Shown: positions 1 to 7,515, counted from the stretch's first letter. The stretch: DNA of 8,896 nt from Thermoplasmatota archaeon (GCA_023379355.1 JAMCUD010000027.1:1-8896); one strand, 5' to 3'. Made by a program: numbers and translations. The notes: generated by a model not told the origin, from the letters alone.

Positions 1-115
1 ATTCATGCATGAGATTATCGTATACATTCAGTTTCATTTTTACCAGGTTGACCCCAAGACATTGTGAAAGTCTATTCCTAACCTGCTGTTCTATGGAAAG
101 GTAGTCCTGAGCCAC
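1..115 (-). CDS. Possible 5' part of an unidentified gene, cut by the window edge
   Basis: An open - strand frame runs from a stop at 119-121 to the left edge. From a GTG at 113-115 it reads 38 codons beginning VAQDYLSIEQQVRNRL, a plausible amphipathic protein N-terminus. A TATA-like stretch (TTTTATTAT on the - strand, 134-142) is centred about 23 nt before the GTG, matching the leaderless layout of other genes here. The product is not recognised. The opposite strand of the same segment is also open and ends at a TGA (65-67), so the segment could instead be the tail of a + strand gene. The short length makes this call weak. Confidence 0.28.
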   Translation of the reverse strand, partial: MAQDYLSIEQQVRNRLSQCLGVNLVKMKLNVYDNLMHE

Positions 116-173
116 GCATCAGTAACCCTGGACATAATAAAAGGATGTACGAAGGCTCATTTACCAGCTTCTC

Positions 174-197
174 AATTTTAATGAAGTCATCAAAATT
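174..197. repeat. 24-bp imperfect palindrome
   Basis: Two 12-bp arms meet between 185 and 186: AATTTTAATGAA and GTCATCAAAATT, pairing at 10 of 12 positions. It lies in the noncoding gap between the GIY-YIG gene and the possible left-edge gene. No T-run follows on either strand, so an operator is as likely as a terminator. It could also be chance in AT-rich DNA. Confidence 0.3.
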
Positions 198-239
198 AGA
201 ATTTTAGACACCCCTTAAAAATACGGAGATATCCCAGAC

Positions 240-797
240 TTAACATTCTACATTTTTAACTGGAGTTATTCTTGGCCTGTTTAAACAAGGTTTTTTGCTA
301 TATATTATACTGCTCTCAAGATACCCCACGAATTTGGCTTCACAGCCAGTTTCGAACTCAATGTTGTCCTTGGAATAATTTCCATTGCTCCAGGACTTTT
401 CATCATAGGTGAAATTCACAAGGAACAATTTTAGATCTTTTAAGGCATCACGTGATATCTCTGAAATATCGTCAGTCGGGCTGTTTTCTCCACCCCGTCT
501 TTTTGCTACTGTAGCAAACTGGGCATGTTTCCGGCAATCAAAATGGGAGGGTACTCGTTCAATAAAGGATCTGGAAGTGCACTTCCCTACATACTGAAGA
601 TTGTTGCTCTTGTCATAAAAAAAATAGAGTCCCACCCCAGGGTATATGGCAAGGTCATTCAGTGTGAGATCAGAAAGTGGGGTTGCCATTTCAGGCTTCA
701 CATAGCTCATAACTATTTCCCATGTAAGACCCTTTGCTGTTTCAAATGAGATTACATGTTTTCTGAGGTTGTCAAATGATGGTCTTGGCTCCATCAT
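240..797 (-). CDS. Stand-alone GIY-YIG domain nuclease
   Basis: The 185-aa product matches the GIY-YIG endonuclease fold, a metal-dependent DNA-cleaving domain. The family's landmarks appear in order: GLY at residues 56-58, YVG at 69-71, arginines at 76 and 81 on the following helix, Glu161, and a late P-x-x-N (170-173). The first 45 or so residues are extra and unrecognised, and an insert at about 88-150 is rich in basic and acidic residues. There is no obvious second DNA-binding domain, so it is not UvrC-like; restriction, repair or homing-type roles all remain possible. It diverges from the OsmC gene across about 110 bp. The first Met (795-797) is followed directly by a second Met (792-794), and either could be the start. 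The gene appears AT-richer than the genes to the right. The fold is fairly sure; the role is unknown. Confidence 0.75.
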   Translation of the reverse strand: MMEPRPSFDNLRKHVISFETAKGLTWEIVMSYVKPEMATPLSDLTLNDLAIYPGVGLYFFYDKSNNLQYVGKCTSRSFIERVPSHFDCRKHAQFATVAKRRGGENSPTDDISEISRDALKDLKLFLVNFTYDEKSWSNGNYSKDNIEFETGCEAKFVGYLESSIIYSKKPCLNRPRITPVKNVEC

Positions 798-878
798 TAT
801 ATAGCCATAATATCTATTAGAAACATTCCCAGATCAGCTGCAGGATTATCATATTGTTTTATGATTCCTGGGCATAAG

Positions 879-887
879 TTAAAATTA
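879..887 (+). promoter_or_regulatory. TATA-like box for the OsmC gene
   Basis: TTAAAATTA is centred about 26 nt before the ATG at 909. This is the archaeal TATA-to-start distance, so transcription would begin at or next to the ATG, giving a leaderless mRNA. No Shine-Dalgarno sequence is visible before 909, which agrees. Confidence 0.45.
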
Positions 888-908
888 CCCTGTTTTTATC
901 TCATCCTG

Positions 909-1322
909 ATGAAAGTATCAGCGAAATGGGTTGACGGTTACACTTTTATTGCCTCCGGTGAAACAAATCATTACACTGTCATGGATGCCAGTTATGAATC
1001 CCAGCCTGCAAGGGCAAGCACTCCAAATGAACTGCTATTGCAGGCGATGGCAGGCTGCACTGGAATGGACATAGTTTCCATACTGAGAAAGATGAAGCAG
1101 AATTTCACAGGTATGGAGGTAAACATTGAGGCTTCCAGAACCAATGATTTTCCCAAGCTTTTTGAAACAATAAATATGGAATATGTGGTTCACGGAAATG
1201 TGGACAAGGAGAGCCTGCAGAAAGCCATTGACCTCAGCATGGAGAAATACTGCAACATATCCATCACGCTTGAAAGGGCCGGAGCCAAGGTCAACGTCTC
1301 AAGCAGGATTGTTTCAGAATGA
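909..1322 (+). CDS. OsmC-family peroxiredoxin-like protein
   Basis: This is an OsmC/Ohr superfamily protein, cytoplasmic enzymes that reduce organic or fatty-acid hydroperoxides with a pair of reactive cysteines. From the ATG at 909 it has 137 residues, the usual family length. The two expected cysteines are present: one in the helix AMAGCTGMD and one in EKYCNIS, followed by the C-terminal strand. The N-terminal strand MKVSAKWVDGYTF and the segment STPNELLLQAMAGC are typical of the YhfA-like branch. The frame is open further upstream to an ATG at 861, but those 16 residues are hydrophobic and atypical and would overlap the putative TATA box at 879-887, so 909 is preferred. It is probably a single-gene unit, convergent with the substrate-binding protein gene. 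Substrate preference cannot be read from sequence. Confidence 0.9.
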   Translation: MKVSAKWVDGYTFIASGETNHYTVMDASYESQPARASTPNELLLQAMAGCTGMDIVSILRKMKQNFTGMEVNIEASRTNDFPKLFETINMEYVVHGNVDKESLQKAIDLSMEKYCNISITLERAGAKVNVSSRIVSE

Positions 1323-1375
1323 ACTGTTTCGGAAACCAGAATACAGGAGTTGAAAATTCTTTTTCAGTCAGGTTC

Positions 1376-1417
1376 TTTCACTGATTTATTTTCTTATAAA
1401 AGTGAAAAAAAGTGAAA
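1376..1417 (-). terminator. U-tract terminator region of the substrate-binding protein gene
   Basis: On the - strand an uninterrupted run of seven T (1405-1411) occurs about 33 nt past the stop at 1444-1446, which suits U-tract termination in archaea. TTTCACT (1376-1382) can pair with AGTGAAA at 1401-1407 or its copy at 1411-1417. The region lies between convergent genes; a T5 run on the + strand at 1360-1364 could serve the OsmC gene. Confidence 0.45.
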
Positions 1418-1443
1418 TTTAGGGATTATTAATAATTGTCCGA

Positions 1444-4389
1444 CTATGTGTAGGAGAGGGTGTTGTACATTATGAAGCCATCACCTCCAAGCATCACATT
1501 TTCCTGGTAGTTATATATGTCCGTTGGGTTCACACTGGAACTCATGACCCAGAAGTTATGAACCTGGTTGGTGTAAACATAGAACGTCATGTTTATGAGC
1601 ATCTCGTTCAGCTTCTGGAAGTAGAACTTACCCTGTCCAGGATTGCTTGCACCCATATCGTACAGGTGTCTCATGGTGGACATGTTGGCTGCCTGGGCTG
1701 CCATGGATCCAACTCCTGCCACGGGGTTACCGCTGCTCGTGTCTGCAAACCAGTACGGTGTCATGGAGTTGGGACCTGGGAAATCAGTGCTGTTTCCAGG
1801 ATATCCCATGGGGCCAAGGTAGTCCGTAGGATACGGGTAGTCTGGTCCCCAGCTCATATCGTATATAGGCATTGGATTGGAACGAGGAACAAGGTAACCT
1901 ATCATGTTAGGGACGGGTGTCGGGATGACCTCAAACTGCAAACCAGGAATAACCTTCTGCAGGTTATCACCCCATGTTGTTGCTCCTGCAGCATTTATTG
2001 GATCCGCGGAAAATATGAAGATGGGAATGTTAAGGGGTTTTCCGTTGTAGAGTATATATCCGTTGGAACCAACAGTGAGATCCATGGCTTTGAAGAGTGG
2101 ATCATTCACAAAGTCAGTGAAATTGGCCTTGGCATTGTTCAGGCTGTAACTTGGGAGCATTGTTAGGTTCCTTAAAACGGAGATGTTTTGCGAATAGAGC
2201 ATCCCATTGGGAAGCATTCCAGCATATGCATTGGAGAATGTGGTATTGTACTGTGCATTTCCTATCTGTTCATTGAGGAAGAATGTGTAGTTGTATGCGT
2301 CAGCAAATGCCCGCCTGACGTGAATACTGTCAAAGAATGTGCTGGGCAGGTTTGCGCTTGGCTCAATTGTCGAGAGCATTGCCTCATTGATATTCGCATT
2401 GAAGTTGTAGAAGTATATGCTTATTGTTGGGAACGAATAGACCTTTACTGTGCCGGAACTCTGCAGGCCCTGAACCAGGTACCAGTCGCTGGTCGGTATC
2501 CCTGCAGCCTGGGCGTAACCGGATTTCAGCTGAAGGAATCTTGTTGAGGTCTCACCTATGTATTCTATGACCACCTTCTTTATGGACGGCCTGGGTGCCC
2601 AGCTGTTCGCCGGAGGATTGTAGTTGGGGTTGGCTATGAGCACAACCTCGGATGCAGGAACAGTGTAATCGATCTCGTATGGACCTGACGCCATGACGTT
2701 GTTAACGCTGTAATTTACATAGTCCCCGGCATTGCCGTGTGCTTTATAGGCCTCAAATCCTGTAGCATTCCAGATGATGGCACCACCATGAGCCTCAAGC
2801 CAGGATGCATCCATGGTACCCATTCCTGCCACCTGGCCGAGTACCTCAAAGACCAGGCTAGGTGACATTGGCGTCTGGAAGTGGAATGTTATGTTGTCTG
2901 TTGCATTATCCACAGTTATGTTCTGGGTTATGTTCCAGAAGGTGTTGGAACTGTAGTAATTTCCGGGAAGCAGGTACTGGGCCTGTATCCATCCCGGTGT
3001 TCCAGGCTCACCATTATCAAACAGCAGTGTTCTCACCATTGAATACATCACATCCCATGCAGTGAGTGACTGCCCGTTCTGGAATGTGGCATTGCTGCGG
3101 ATATGGAAGGTGTAATTTTCATAGGGCTGTATCTCAACTGAGTAGCTGCCGCTGTACCCGGCCACCTTTGGATTCACCGTTACTGTGTAATTGTGATAGT
3201 TGGTGTTTATGCCTCCATTTGTTGTTGATGGAAGATATGCGGCCAGGTCAGGGAAGAATCCTGTTGTGGATGATCCGTTGTATCCCACAAGGGTGGCCAT
3301 GACATTTCTGATTATCTCCAGACTTGGCCCATCATAGGCCACTGCTGAATCAAGTGTCTTGTAGCCTCCGGTCTCATCCCTTGCCCTTACAAAAACCTGC
3401 TCAGTTGATGGTGTAACGTAGGTTGAGGCTTTGCTGAACACCGGAATATCAACATAATAGCTTGTGTCATATATGCCCCCAGAGCTGTTTGTAACGCCTG
3501 TTGTGGAGTTGACACTTGCAGTGTATGTTTTCACCTGGATGACATAGTATCCCTGCTGCAGTGAAGTCAGGTTGAAAGTTGATGCGGAAACAGGAAGGAA
3601 ATAACTCCCGTCTGAGGCATTGTACAGGTACTGAAGGTCGTGAGAGGAGACCTGCGTTCCATTTTCATATACATTCACTGTCTGGCCTATGACCTGGTAT
3701 GAGGAGTTTGCAGGTGGCGTGAAATATCCCACAATGAATGAAAGGTCAACATTGGGTCCATATATCATGGTATTGTTAACAATAGGTGCGCTGGAACTGC
3801 TCTGCAGGGAAAGAGCTCCATAGGACTCATACTGACTCAGTGCGGTTGAGGCCTCGGACAAATCAACACTAACGAGATTCATATTGCCCGTGAAAACAGA
3901 CGAGGCAAAATTCACGGTGTAATATATGTAATACTGGCCAGGGGATGTGTAGATGTGTGAAAGTTTTACCTCATTGCTTCCCTGATACGGGAATATGGTG
4001 GTGTGGCCATCTCCCCAGTACACTGTTATGTACTGGAATGCTCCATTTGCCTTTATTGTTAGGTTATATGGCTGGTCATATGTGGCAATTGATTGTGCAG
4101 AAACAACGCTTGCGCTGCTGCCGGTGCTGACAGGATGATAGAATGCCAGAACACCAAATGCTGCGATTATAACTATTAGAACCGCAATTATTGCGTACCA
4201 TTTCACACTGGAGCCCTTTGGTCTCCTTGGTGGAACATAAGGCTCCGAGAGCCTTGAATCGGGGCTATCACCCGGTACTTTTGGGTCTTCACGATTGTCA
4301 CTCTGTGTCATTCGGTACGATGAACATAATTCCAGTATATGGCTCTTTCGGATTGAATCTCCCTGTAACTTGCTTTTTTCCTCATTCAT
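1444..4389 (-). CDS. Membrane-anchored family-5 ABC substrate-binding protein with PKD domain
   Basis: The 981-residue product appears to capture peptides or similar solutes outside the cell for an ABC importer. A basic, proline-rich cytoplasmic tail (PYVPPRRPKGSS, about 49-60) precedes one membrane segment (about 64-84) that acts as signal anchor. Residues 101-165 look like a PKD/Ig-type domain, with WGDG at 125-128 and SHIYTSPGQYY at 144-154. An Ser/Thr/Asn-rich, probably beta-sandwich stretch follows to about 330. Residues 343-960 are an SBP_bac_5 domain: GETSTRFLQLKSG (612-624), HVRRAFADAYN (690-700) and SWGPDYPYPTDYL (846-858) match family landmarks. About 25 N-glycosylation sequons are present. 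The only cysteine is residue 22. An alternative start at Met27 (4309-4311) has a TATA-like CATATAC about 27 nt upstream and would remove that cysteine. No permease or ATPase gene is adjacent. The true ligand is unknown. Confidence 0.88.
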   Translation of the reverse strand: MNEEKSKLQGDSIRKSHILELCSSYRMTQSDNREDPKVPGDSPDSRLSEPYVPPRRPKGSSVKWYAIIAVLIVIIAAFGVLAFYHPVSTGSSASVVSAQSIATYDQPYNLTIKANGAFQYITVYWGDGHTTIFPYQGSNEVKLSHIYTSPGQYYIYYTVNFASSVFTGNMNLVSVDLSEASTALSQYESYGALSLQSSSSAPIVNNTMIYGPNVDLSFIVGYFTPPANSSYQVIGQTVNVYENGTQVSSHDLQYLYNASDGSYFLPVSASTFNLTSLQQGYYVIQVKTYTASVNSTTGVTNSSGGIYDTSYYVDIPVFSKASTYVTPSTEQVFVRARDETGGYKTLDSAVAYDGPSLEIIRNVMATLVGYNGSSTTGFFPDLAAYLPSTTNGGINTNYHNYTVTVNPKVAGYSGSYSVEIQPYENYTFHIRSNATFQNGQSLTAWDVMYSMVRTLLFDNGEPGTPGWIQAQYLLPGNYYSSNTFWNITQNITVDNATDNITFHFQTPMSPSLVFEVLGQVAGMGTMDASWLEAHGGAIIWNATGFEAYKAHGNAGDYVNYSVNNVMASGPYEIDYTVPASEVVLIANPNYNPPANSWAPRPSIKKVVIEYIGETSTRFLQLKSGYAQAAGIPTSDWYLVQGLQSSGTVKVYSFPTISIYFYNFNANINEAMLSTIEPSANLPSTFFDSIHVRRAFADAYNYTFFLNEQIGNAQYNTTFSNAYAGMLPNGMLYSQNISVLRNLTMLPSYSLNNAKANFTDFVNDPLFKAMDLTVGSNGYILYNGKPLNIPIFIFSADPINAAGATTWGDNLQKVIPGLQFEVIPTPVPNMIGYLVPRSNPMPIYDMSWGPDYPYPTDYLGPMGYPGNSTDFPGPNSMTPYWFADTSSGNPVAGVGSMAAQAANMSTMRHLYDMGASNPGQGKFYFQKLNEMLINMTFYVYTNQVHNFWVMSSSVNPTDIYNYQENVMLGGDGFIMYNTLSYT

Positions 4390-4390
4390 G

Positions 4391-4403
4391 ATTATTTTTA
4401 AAA
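4391..4403 (-). promoter_or_regulatory. TATA-like box upstream of the substrate-binding protein gene
   Basis: The - strand reads TTTTAAAAATAAT immediately before the first possible ATG (4387-4389). A TATA box here would place transcription start near 4370, inside the annotated frame and downstream of that ATG. That favours translation from Met27 at 4311 with a leader of about 60 nt, unless another promoter exists. A second TATA-like match (CATATAC, 4335-4341) is about 27 nt before 4311. Confidence 0.4.
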
Positions 4404-4506
4404 CGTGCGGACCTCAATCGCCCCTGCCGTCCAACTGACAGTATGTGAGGGTCCAAATTCCTCTGCAGAACCTAAGAATGCGCCAAATCTGAAGAGTCAG
4501 ATAATC

Positions 4507-4515
4507 CTTAAATAA
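4507..4515 (+). promoter_or_regulatory. TATA box for the PNGase A-like gene
   Basis: CTTAAATAA is centred about 24 nt before the ATG at 4535, consistent with a leaderless archaeal transcript. The stretch between them is AT-rich and has no Shine-Dalgarno sequence. The 145-bp region also serves the divergent substrate-binding protein gene, so shared control is possible. Confidence 0.55.
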
Positions 4516-4534
4516 CCGTACTATAATTTATTTT

Positions 4535-6415
4535 ATGAAAAATCAAAAAAATCTAAGCAGATTAGCTGTAATTGCGGCTATGGCCGTTGCCCTGATGTTT
4601 TTAATTCCAACAGGGGTATCATCGGCTCAGCCGCTGAATCAAAACAATGGAAGGATTTACTCGACAACTGTTGTACCTCCCAGCAGTATCCCGCCCAATA
4701 CTACGCTGACGGTGACGCCTCCCGTGAAAATTCCAACGGGAATCACACCCTTAACCTATGTTCTGGGCCATAATTACACCACACCGCAGGAACCTCGTGT
4801 TGTCTACATGAATGTTGTAATTCCGTCGAAACCATGGGAGGCAATCATACTTAACTACACTGGTTCTGTTTTTGGTACAGTTTATGATACGGAAGCCACA
4901 TTATCGGTTGATAATGTGACCGTCTTCAGGAGCGTAAACCCCGAGAATGGATACTATGATGTTGTGGCAAATTTAACCCAGTACGAACCCCTGTTCCATG
5001 GAGAGACCAGTCTGGCTTTTGCATTCCCCGATGCTGCTGTTGATGGTGAGTACATCTCCAATGTGTCTGTTTCTCTGTATTCAGGCAGTGCTCCTGCCGG
5101 ACTTCCTGATCAGATTGTCTCACTGACTCCAGCCATAAGTGGTCTATTCATAGGCAATTCAGATAATTACTCACTCCCGGTTTCAGTCCCGAATGACACA
5201 CAGGCTGCAGTTATGCAGGTATGGCTGGTTGGAAACTCGTTTGATGAATCCTGGTATGCTGACGAGCCCTCCTACAGGTCTCTGGAAGTATCTGCTGGAA
5301 ACCACCTCATTGCAAATGTGCTGCCGTATTACAAAGTCGCAAGTGGAGAGCTTGACCTTTTCGCATGGAGACCGCTGATGACCCCCTATGAAATCAACAT
5401 GATTCCATATACAATTAATGTCACTGCTGCACTGGGGCTCCTGGAGCATTCTCAGAATCTCACCTTAAAGATACCCAATGTTTCTCCTCTTGGTGCGTTC
5501 TGGAAAGTAAGAATAACAATGCTGCTTTGGACATCCAGCGACGTTAAGGGTGCAAGTCTGGTTTCATATGGAAACAGCACAACAACATCTCTTCACACGG
5601 ATGTTTACATGCCTAATGCAGGAACTTCAGCAAACGGTGGAAATGTTTCCACTCCGCAGTATTTCTTTGAGGAGGTGAATGTTAGTTATCATTTCACTTC
5701 AATAATCTACACAACTACTGGCAGCATCATAGCAAGCAAGGAAACAAGGGAAACATCATACATGAATCAGTATTCCATTAACCTCGTATGGGAAAACTGG
5801 ACGGCATATCAGCTCACCACTTCAACAATGATGACCCGGTATAATGAGAAGGGAAATCATTCCGTAAATATTGACAAGAAAGTGAGTTATTATCCTTTCA
5901 CCGCAGATACTGGCTTCTCATTCAGTGTAACGACAACGACCAATGGTGGATTCCCCATGTACGGTCCTTTTGCATCCTACCTCAATGGAACATACATTGC
6001 CTGGAATGTGACCAATTATTACACAAATATATCTCATCACTTGATAACACGTTCAAGGACATTTACCTCAAACAGTGTATCGGTGCAGAACGGCGTTTTC
6101 GCAGGAGTCATTGAACTTACAAGCCCCGTGGCAGGAATAATAGTCAACATAACAAAAATTACCAGCATAACTTCCAAGGATTATCTATCTACTACCTCGA
6201 ATTTCAATGGAAAATATGCAGTTACTACTGGATACCAGCATACAATCACAGCAGTTAGTAACAATCCTTCCGGTCCATTTTATTTCGGAAATGTCACCTT
6301 TGACGAATATTCATATTTCCAATACACAGGACATCAGCAGATTCCATTCAACTTCAATCATTTTCAGGCAATGGTGAATTCAAAGAAAAACGGAGGTAGT
6401 GAAATAAAATCTTAG
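4535..6415 (+). CDS. Secreted peptide:N-glycosidase A-like protein
   Basis: The 626-residue product resembles the PNGase A family (peptide-N4-(N-acetyl-beta-glucosaminyl)asparagine amidase A), which hydrolyses the amide bond between an N-glycan and Asn. A Sec signal peptide is clear: basic start, hydrophobic core at about 10-27, likely cleavage after VSSA near residue 31. Family-like segments follow: PWEAIILNYTGSVFG with DNVTVFR (99-132), the YYDVVANLTQY strand (140-150), DESWYADEP (237-245), and AWRPLMTPYEINMIPYTINV (277-296), close to the plant and bacterial pattern of WRP followed by a P-Y-x-I-x-x-T segment. The C-terminal 300 residues are beta-rich and less recognisable. There is no cysteine, unlike disulfide-bonded plant enzymes, and about 21 sequons, so the protein may itself be glycosylated. 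No C-terminal anchor is seen. It diverges from a peptide-type binding protein, suggesting glycoprotein scavenging. Catalytic residues were not assigned, so activity is inferred. Confidence 0.72.
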   Translation: MKNQKNLSRLAVIAAMAVALMFLIPTGVSSAQPLNQNNGRIYSTTVVPPSSIPPNTTLTVTPPVKIPTGITPLTYVLGHNYTTPQEPRVVYMNVVIPSKPWEAIILNYTGSVFGTVYDTEATLSVDNVTVFRSVNPENGYYDVVANLTQYEPLFHGETSLAFAFPDAAVDGEYISNVSVSLYSGSAPAGLPDQIVSLTPAISGLFIGNSDNYSLPVSVPNDTQAAVMQVWLVGNSFDESWYADEPSYRSLEVSAGNHLIANVLPYYKVASGELDLFAWRPLMTPYEINMIPYTINVTAALGLLEHSQNLTLKIPNVSPLGAFWKVRITMLLWTSSDVKGASLVSYGNSTTTSLHTDVYMPNAGTSANGGNVSTPQYFFEEVNVSYHFTSIIYTTTGSIIASKETRETSYMNQYSINLVWENWTAYQLTTSTMMTRYNEKGNHSVNIDKKVSYYPFTADTGFSFSVTTTTNGGFPMYGPFASYLNGTYIAWNVTNYYTNISHHLITRSRTFTSNSVSVQNGVFAGVIELTSPVAGIIVNITKITSITSKDYLSTTSNFNGKYAVTTGYQHTITAVSNNPSGPFYFGNVTFDEYSYFQYTGHQQIPFNFNHFQAMVNSKKNGGSEIKS

Positions 6416-6444
6416 ACTGCATTGTTCATTTCATTATCTAATAC

Positions 6445-6476
6445 GACATTATCACGCCATGATAATGTCATTTTAT
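6445..6476. terminator. Hairpin terminator between convergent genes
   Basis: GACATTATCA (6445-6454) and TGATAATGTC (6460-6469) form a perfect 10-bp stem with a 5-nt loop. On the + strand it is followed by a short T-rich stretch (ATTTTAT), 30 bp after the PNGase-like stop. It sits between that gene and the convergent ArdC-like gene, so it may end transcription from either side. The T-run is short, so another role, such as a protein-binding palindrome, is possible. Confidence 0.5.
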
Positions 6477-6507
6477 CAATCTTAGAGCGGATTCTACACT
6501 TCATTGT

Positions 6508-7512
6508 TTAGCCAATTTTAGTGGATATCTCATTAATCAGCCACCTTGCATTATTCATCACCCTGTCAAGGTTCTCCTTTCCTAGGCCGTTGCCCCTGGA
6601 TTTCGCATCATCAAGCCATCCCTTGATGTATGCTGCTGAATCTTCTTTGAAGTCAAACCCGAAGTGTGCACCCACCAGGTAGGTTGAGAGTTCAGCTTCA
6701 GATTCAGCAAGGCCTCTTGGGATGTCATTTCTGTAAAGATGCTCAAGCCTTGCATGGGACATTTCATGTATCAGCGTGTGGAGGACATTGACGTCTTCAC
6801 CAGGTATCTTCATGACCACAATCTTCTGGCCTTCCCCTGAATGTGCAGTGTACCCTCTGGCCCCATTGTTTATTCGCGACTCTTCAACAGTGTAGTGCTC
6901 TTTGGCAATCTTCTTCAGGGTATTGTAAAGGGTTGTGGCCTTAATATCCTCCTCAACAGGTTTAGCCTTTCCTGGAATCAATGATGTCTGGGATATATCA
7001 TAGACCTTGCCGGTGCTGAATACACGTGTGAAACCGCCACCTGAGAGGTTGAACTTCTCCCTGACAAGTTCCTCAATGGCCTCATCGCTCAGTCCCTCCT
7101 GCCTCTTCTTCTCTATGAAGTCCTTGATCTTTCCGGGTCCTGTTTTATGTGCCACGCCTACAGGATAGAGCACACTTATTGGCAATGCATCATCCCTGAC
7201 TTCCCTTCCGAAGTATTTCCACTCATTGCGGGATCTGACAATTGTAGCATTTGGATCCTGCAGACCTATGAGCAGTGAATTAAAGCCTGAATAATCACCC
7301 AGTGTGCCGGAATACTTTTTCATCTGAAGTAATAGCTGATCCACTGTGGTGATCTTGCTGAGATCTCCAAGGAGACCCCATGCCTGCTTCTCCAGTTGTG
7401 CCGGTGTAGGACCCATATCCTGTACCTGAACCTCTCTGGTTTTCCTCTCAGTTTCTATCCTTATGTGCTTGCTCTCATTCCCATCCTTCTTTGTTATCCA
7501 TTTCTGCACCAT
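6508..7512 (-). CDS. ArdC-like antirestriction protein with zincin metallopeptidase domain
   Basis: The 334-residue product combines an ArdC-type N-terminal domain with a zinc metallopeptidase-like domain. Residues 56-118 carry the ArdC_N pattern: YSGFNSLLIGLQDPNATIV, then EWKYFGREVRDDALPISVLYPV, a fold linked to single-stranded DNA binding. The C-terminal half has HEMSH at 249-253 (the HExxH zinc motif in TLIHEMSHARLEH), and a downstream glutamate in GLAESEAELSTYLV (267-280) is the likely third ligand. In plasmids, ArdC-type proteins protect incoming DNA from restriction; whether this archaeal form does so is inference. A strong Shine-Dalgarno sequence lies 8 nt before the ATG, and the start is 3 nt past the stop of a 47-aa ORF, so the two are coupled. 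It is convergent with the PNGase-like gene. An ImmA/IrrE-like regulatory protease is the main alternative for the C-terminal domain. Confidence 0.8.
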   Translation of the reverse strand: MVQKWITKKDGNESKHIRIETERKTREVQVQDMGPTPAQLEKQAWGLLGDLSKITTVDQLLLQMKKYSGTLGDYSGFNSLLIGLQDPNATIVRSRNEWKYFGREVRDDALPISVLYPVGVAHKTGPGKIKDFIEKKRQEGLSDEAIEELVREKFNLSGGGFTRVFSTGKVYDISQTSLIPGKAKPVEEDIKATTLYNTLKKIAKEHYTVEESRINNGARGYTAHSGEGQKIVVMKIPGEDVNVLHTLIHEMSHARLEHLYRNDIPRGLAESEAELSTYLVGAHFGFDFKEDSAAYIKGWLDDAKSRGNGLGKENLDRVMNNARWLINEISTKIG

Positions 7513-7515
7513 TTC

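Noticed and set aside
861..908. Longer N-terminus for the OsmC-family protein from an ATG at 861
   Set aside because: The extra 16 residues are hydrophobic, exceed the family's normal N-terminus and overlap the likely TATA box; the ATG at 909 gives the standard length.
1558..2166. A 202-codon + strand open frame antisense to the substrate-binding protein gene
   Set aside because: The product is Cys/His/Val-rich without motifs, while the opposite strand encodes conserved family-5 binding-protein landmarks in the same stretch.
4404..4466. GGACCTC ... GAGGGTCC inverted repeat in the divergent intergenic region
   Set aside because: The arms differ by one inserted base and are over 30 bp apart. 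It is too weak to call an operator without comparison to relatives.
6508..7512. Reading the ArdC-like protein as a toxin-antitoxin ImmA/IrrE protease
   Set aside because: The N-terminal ArdC-type DNA-binding pattern and the absence of an adjacent helix-turn-helix repressor make the ArdC reading better, though the HExxH domain is shared.
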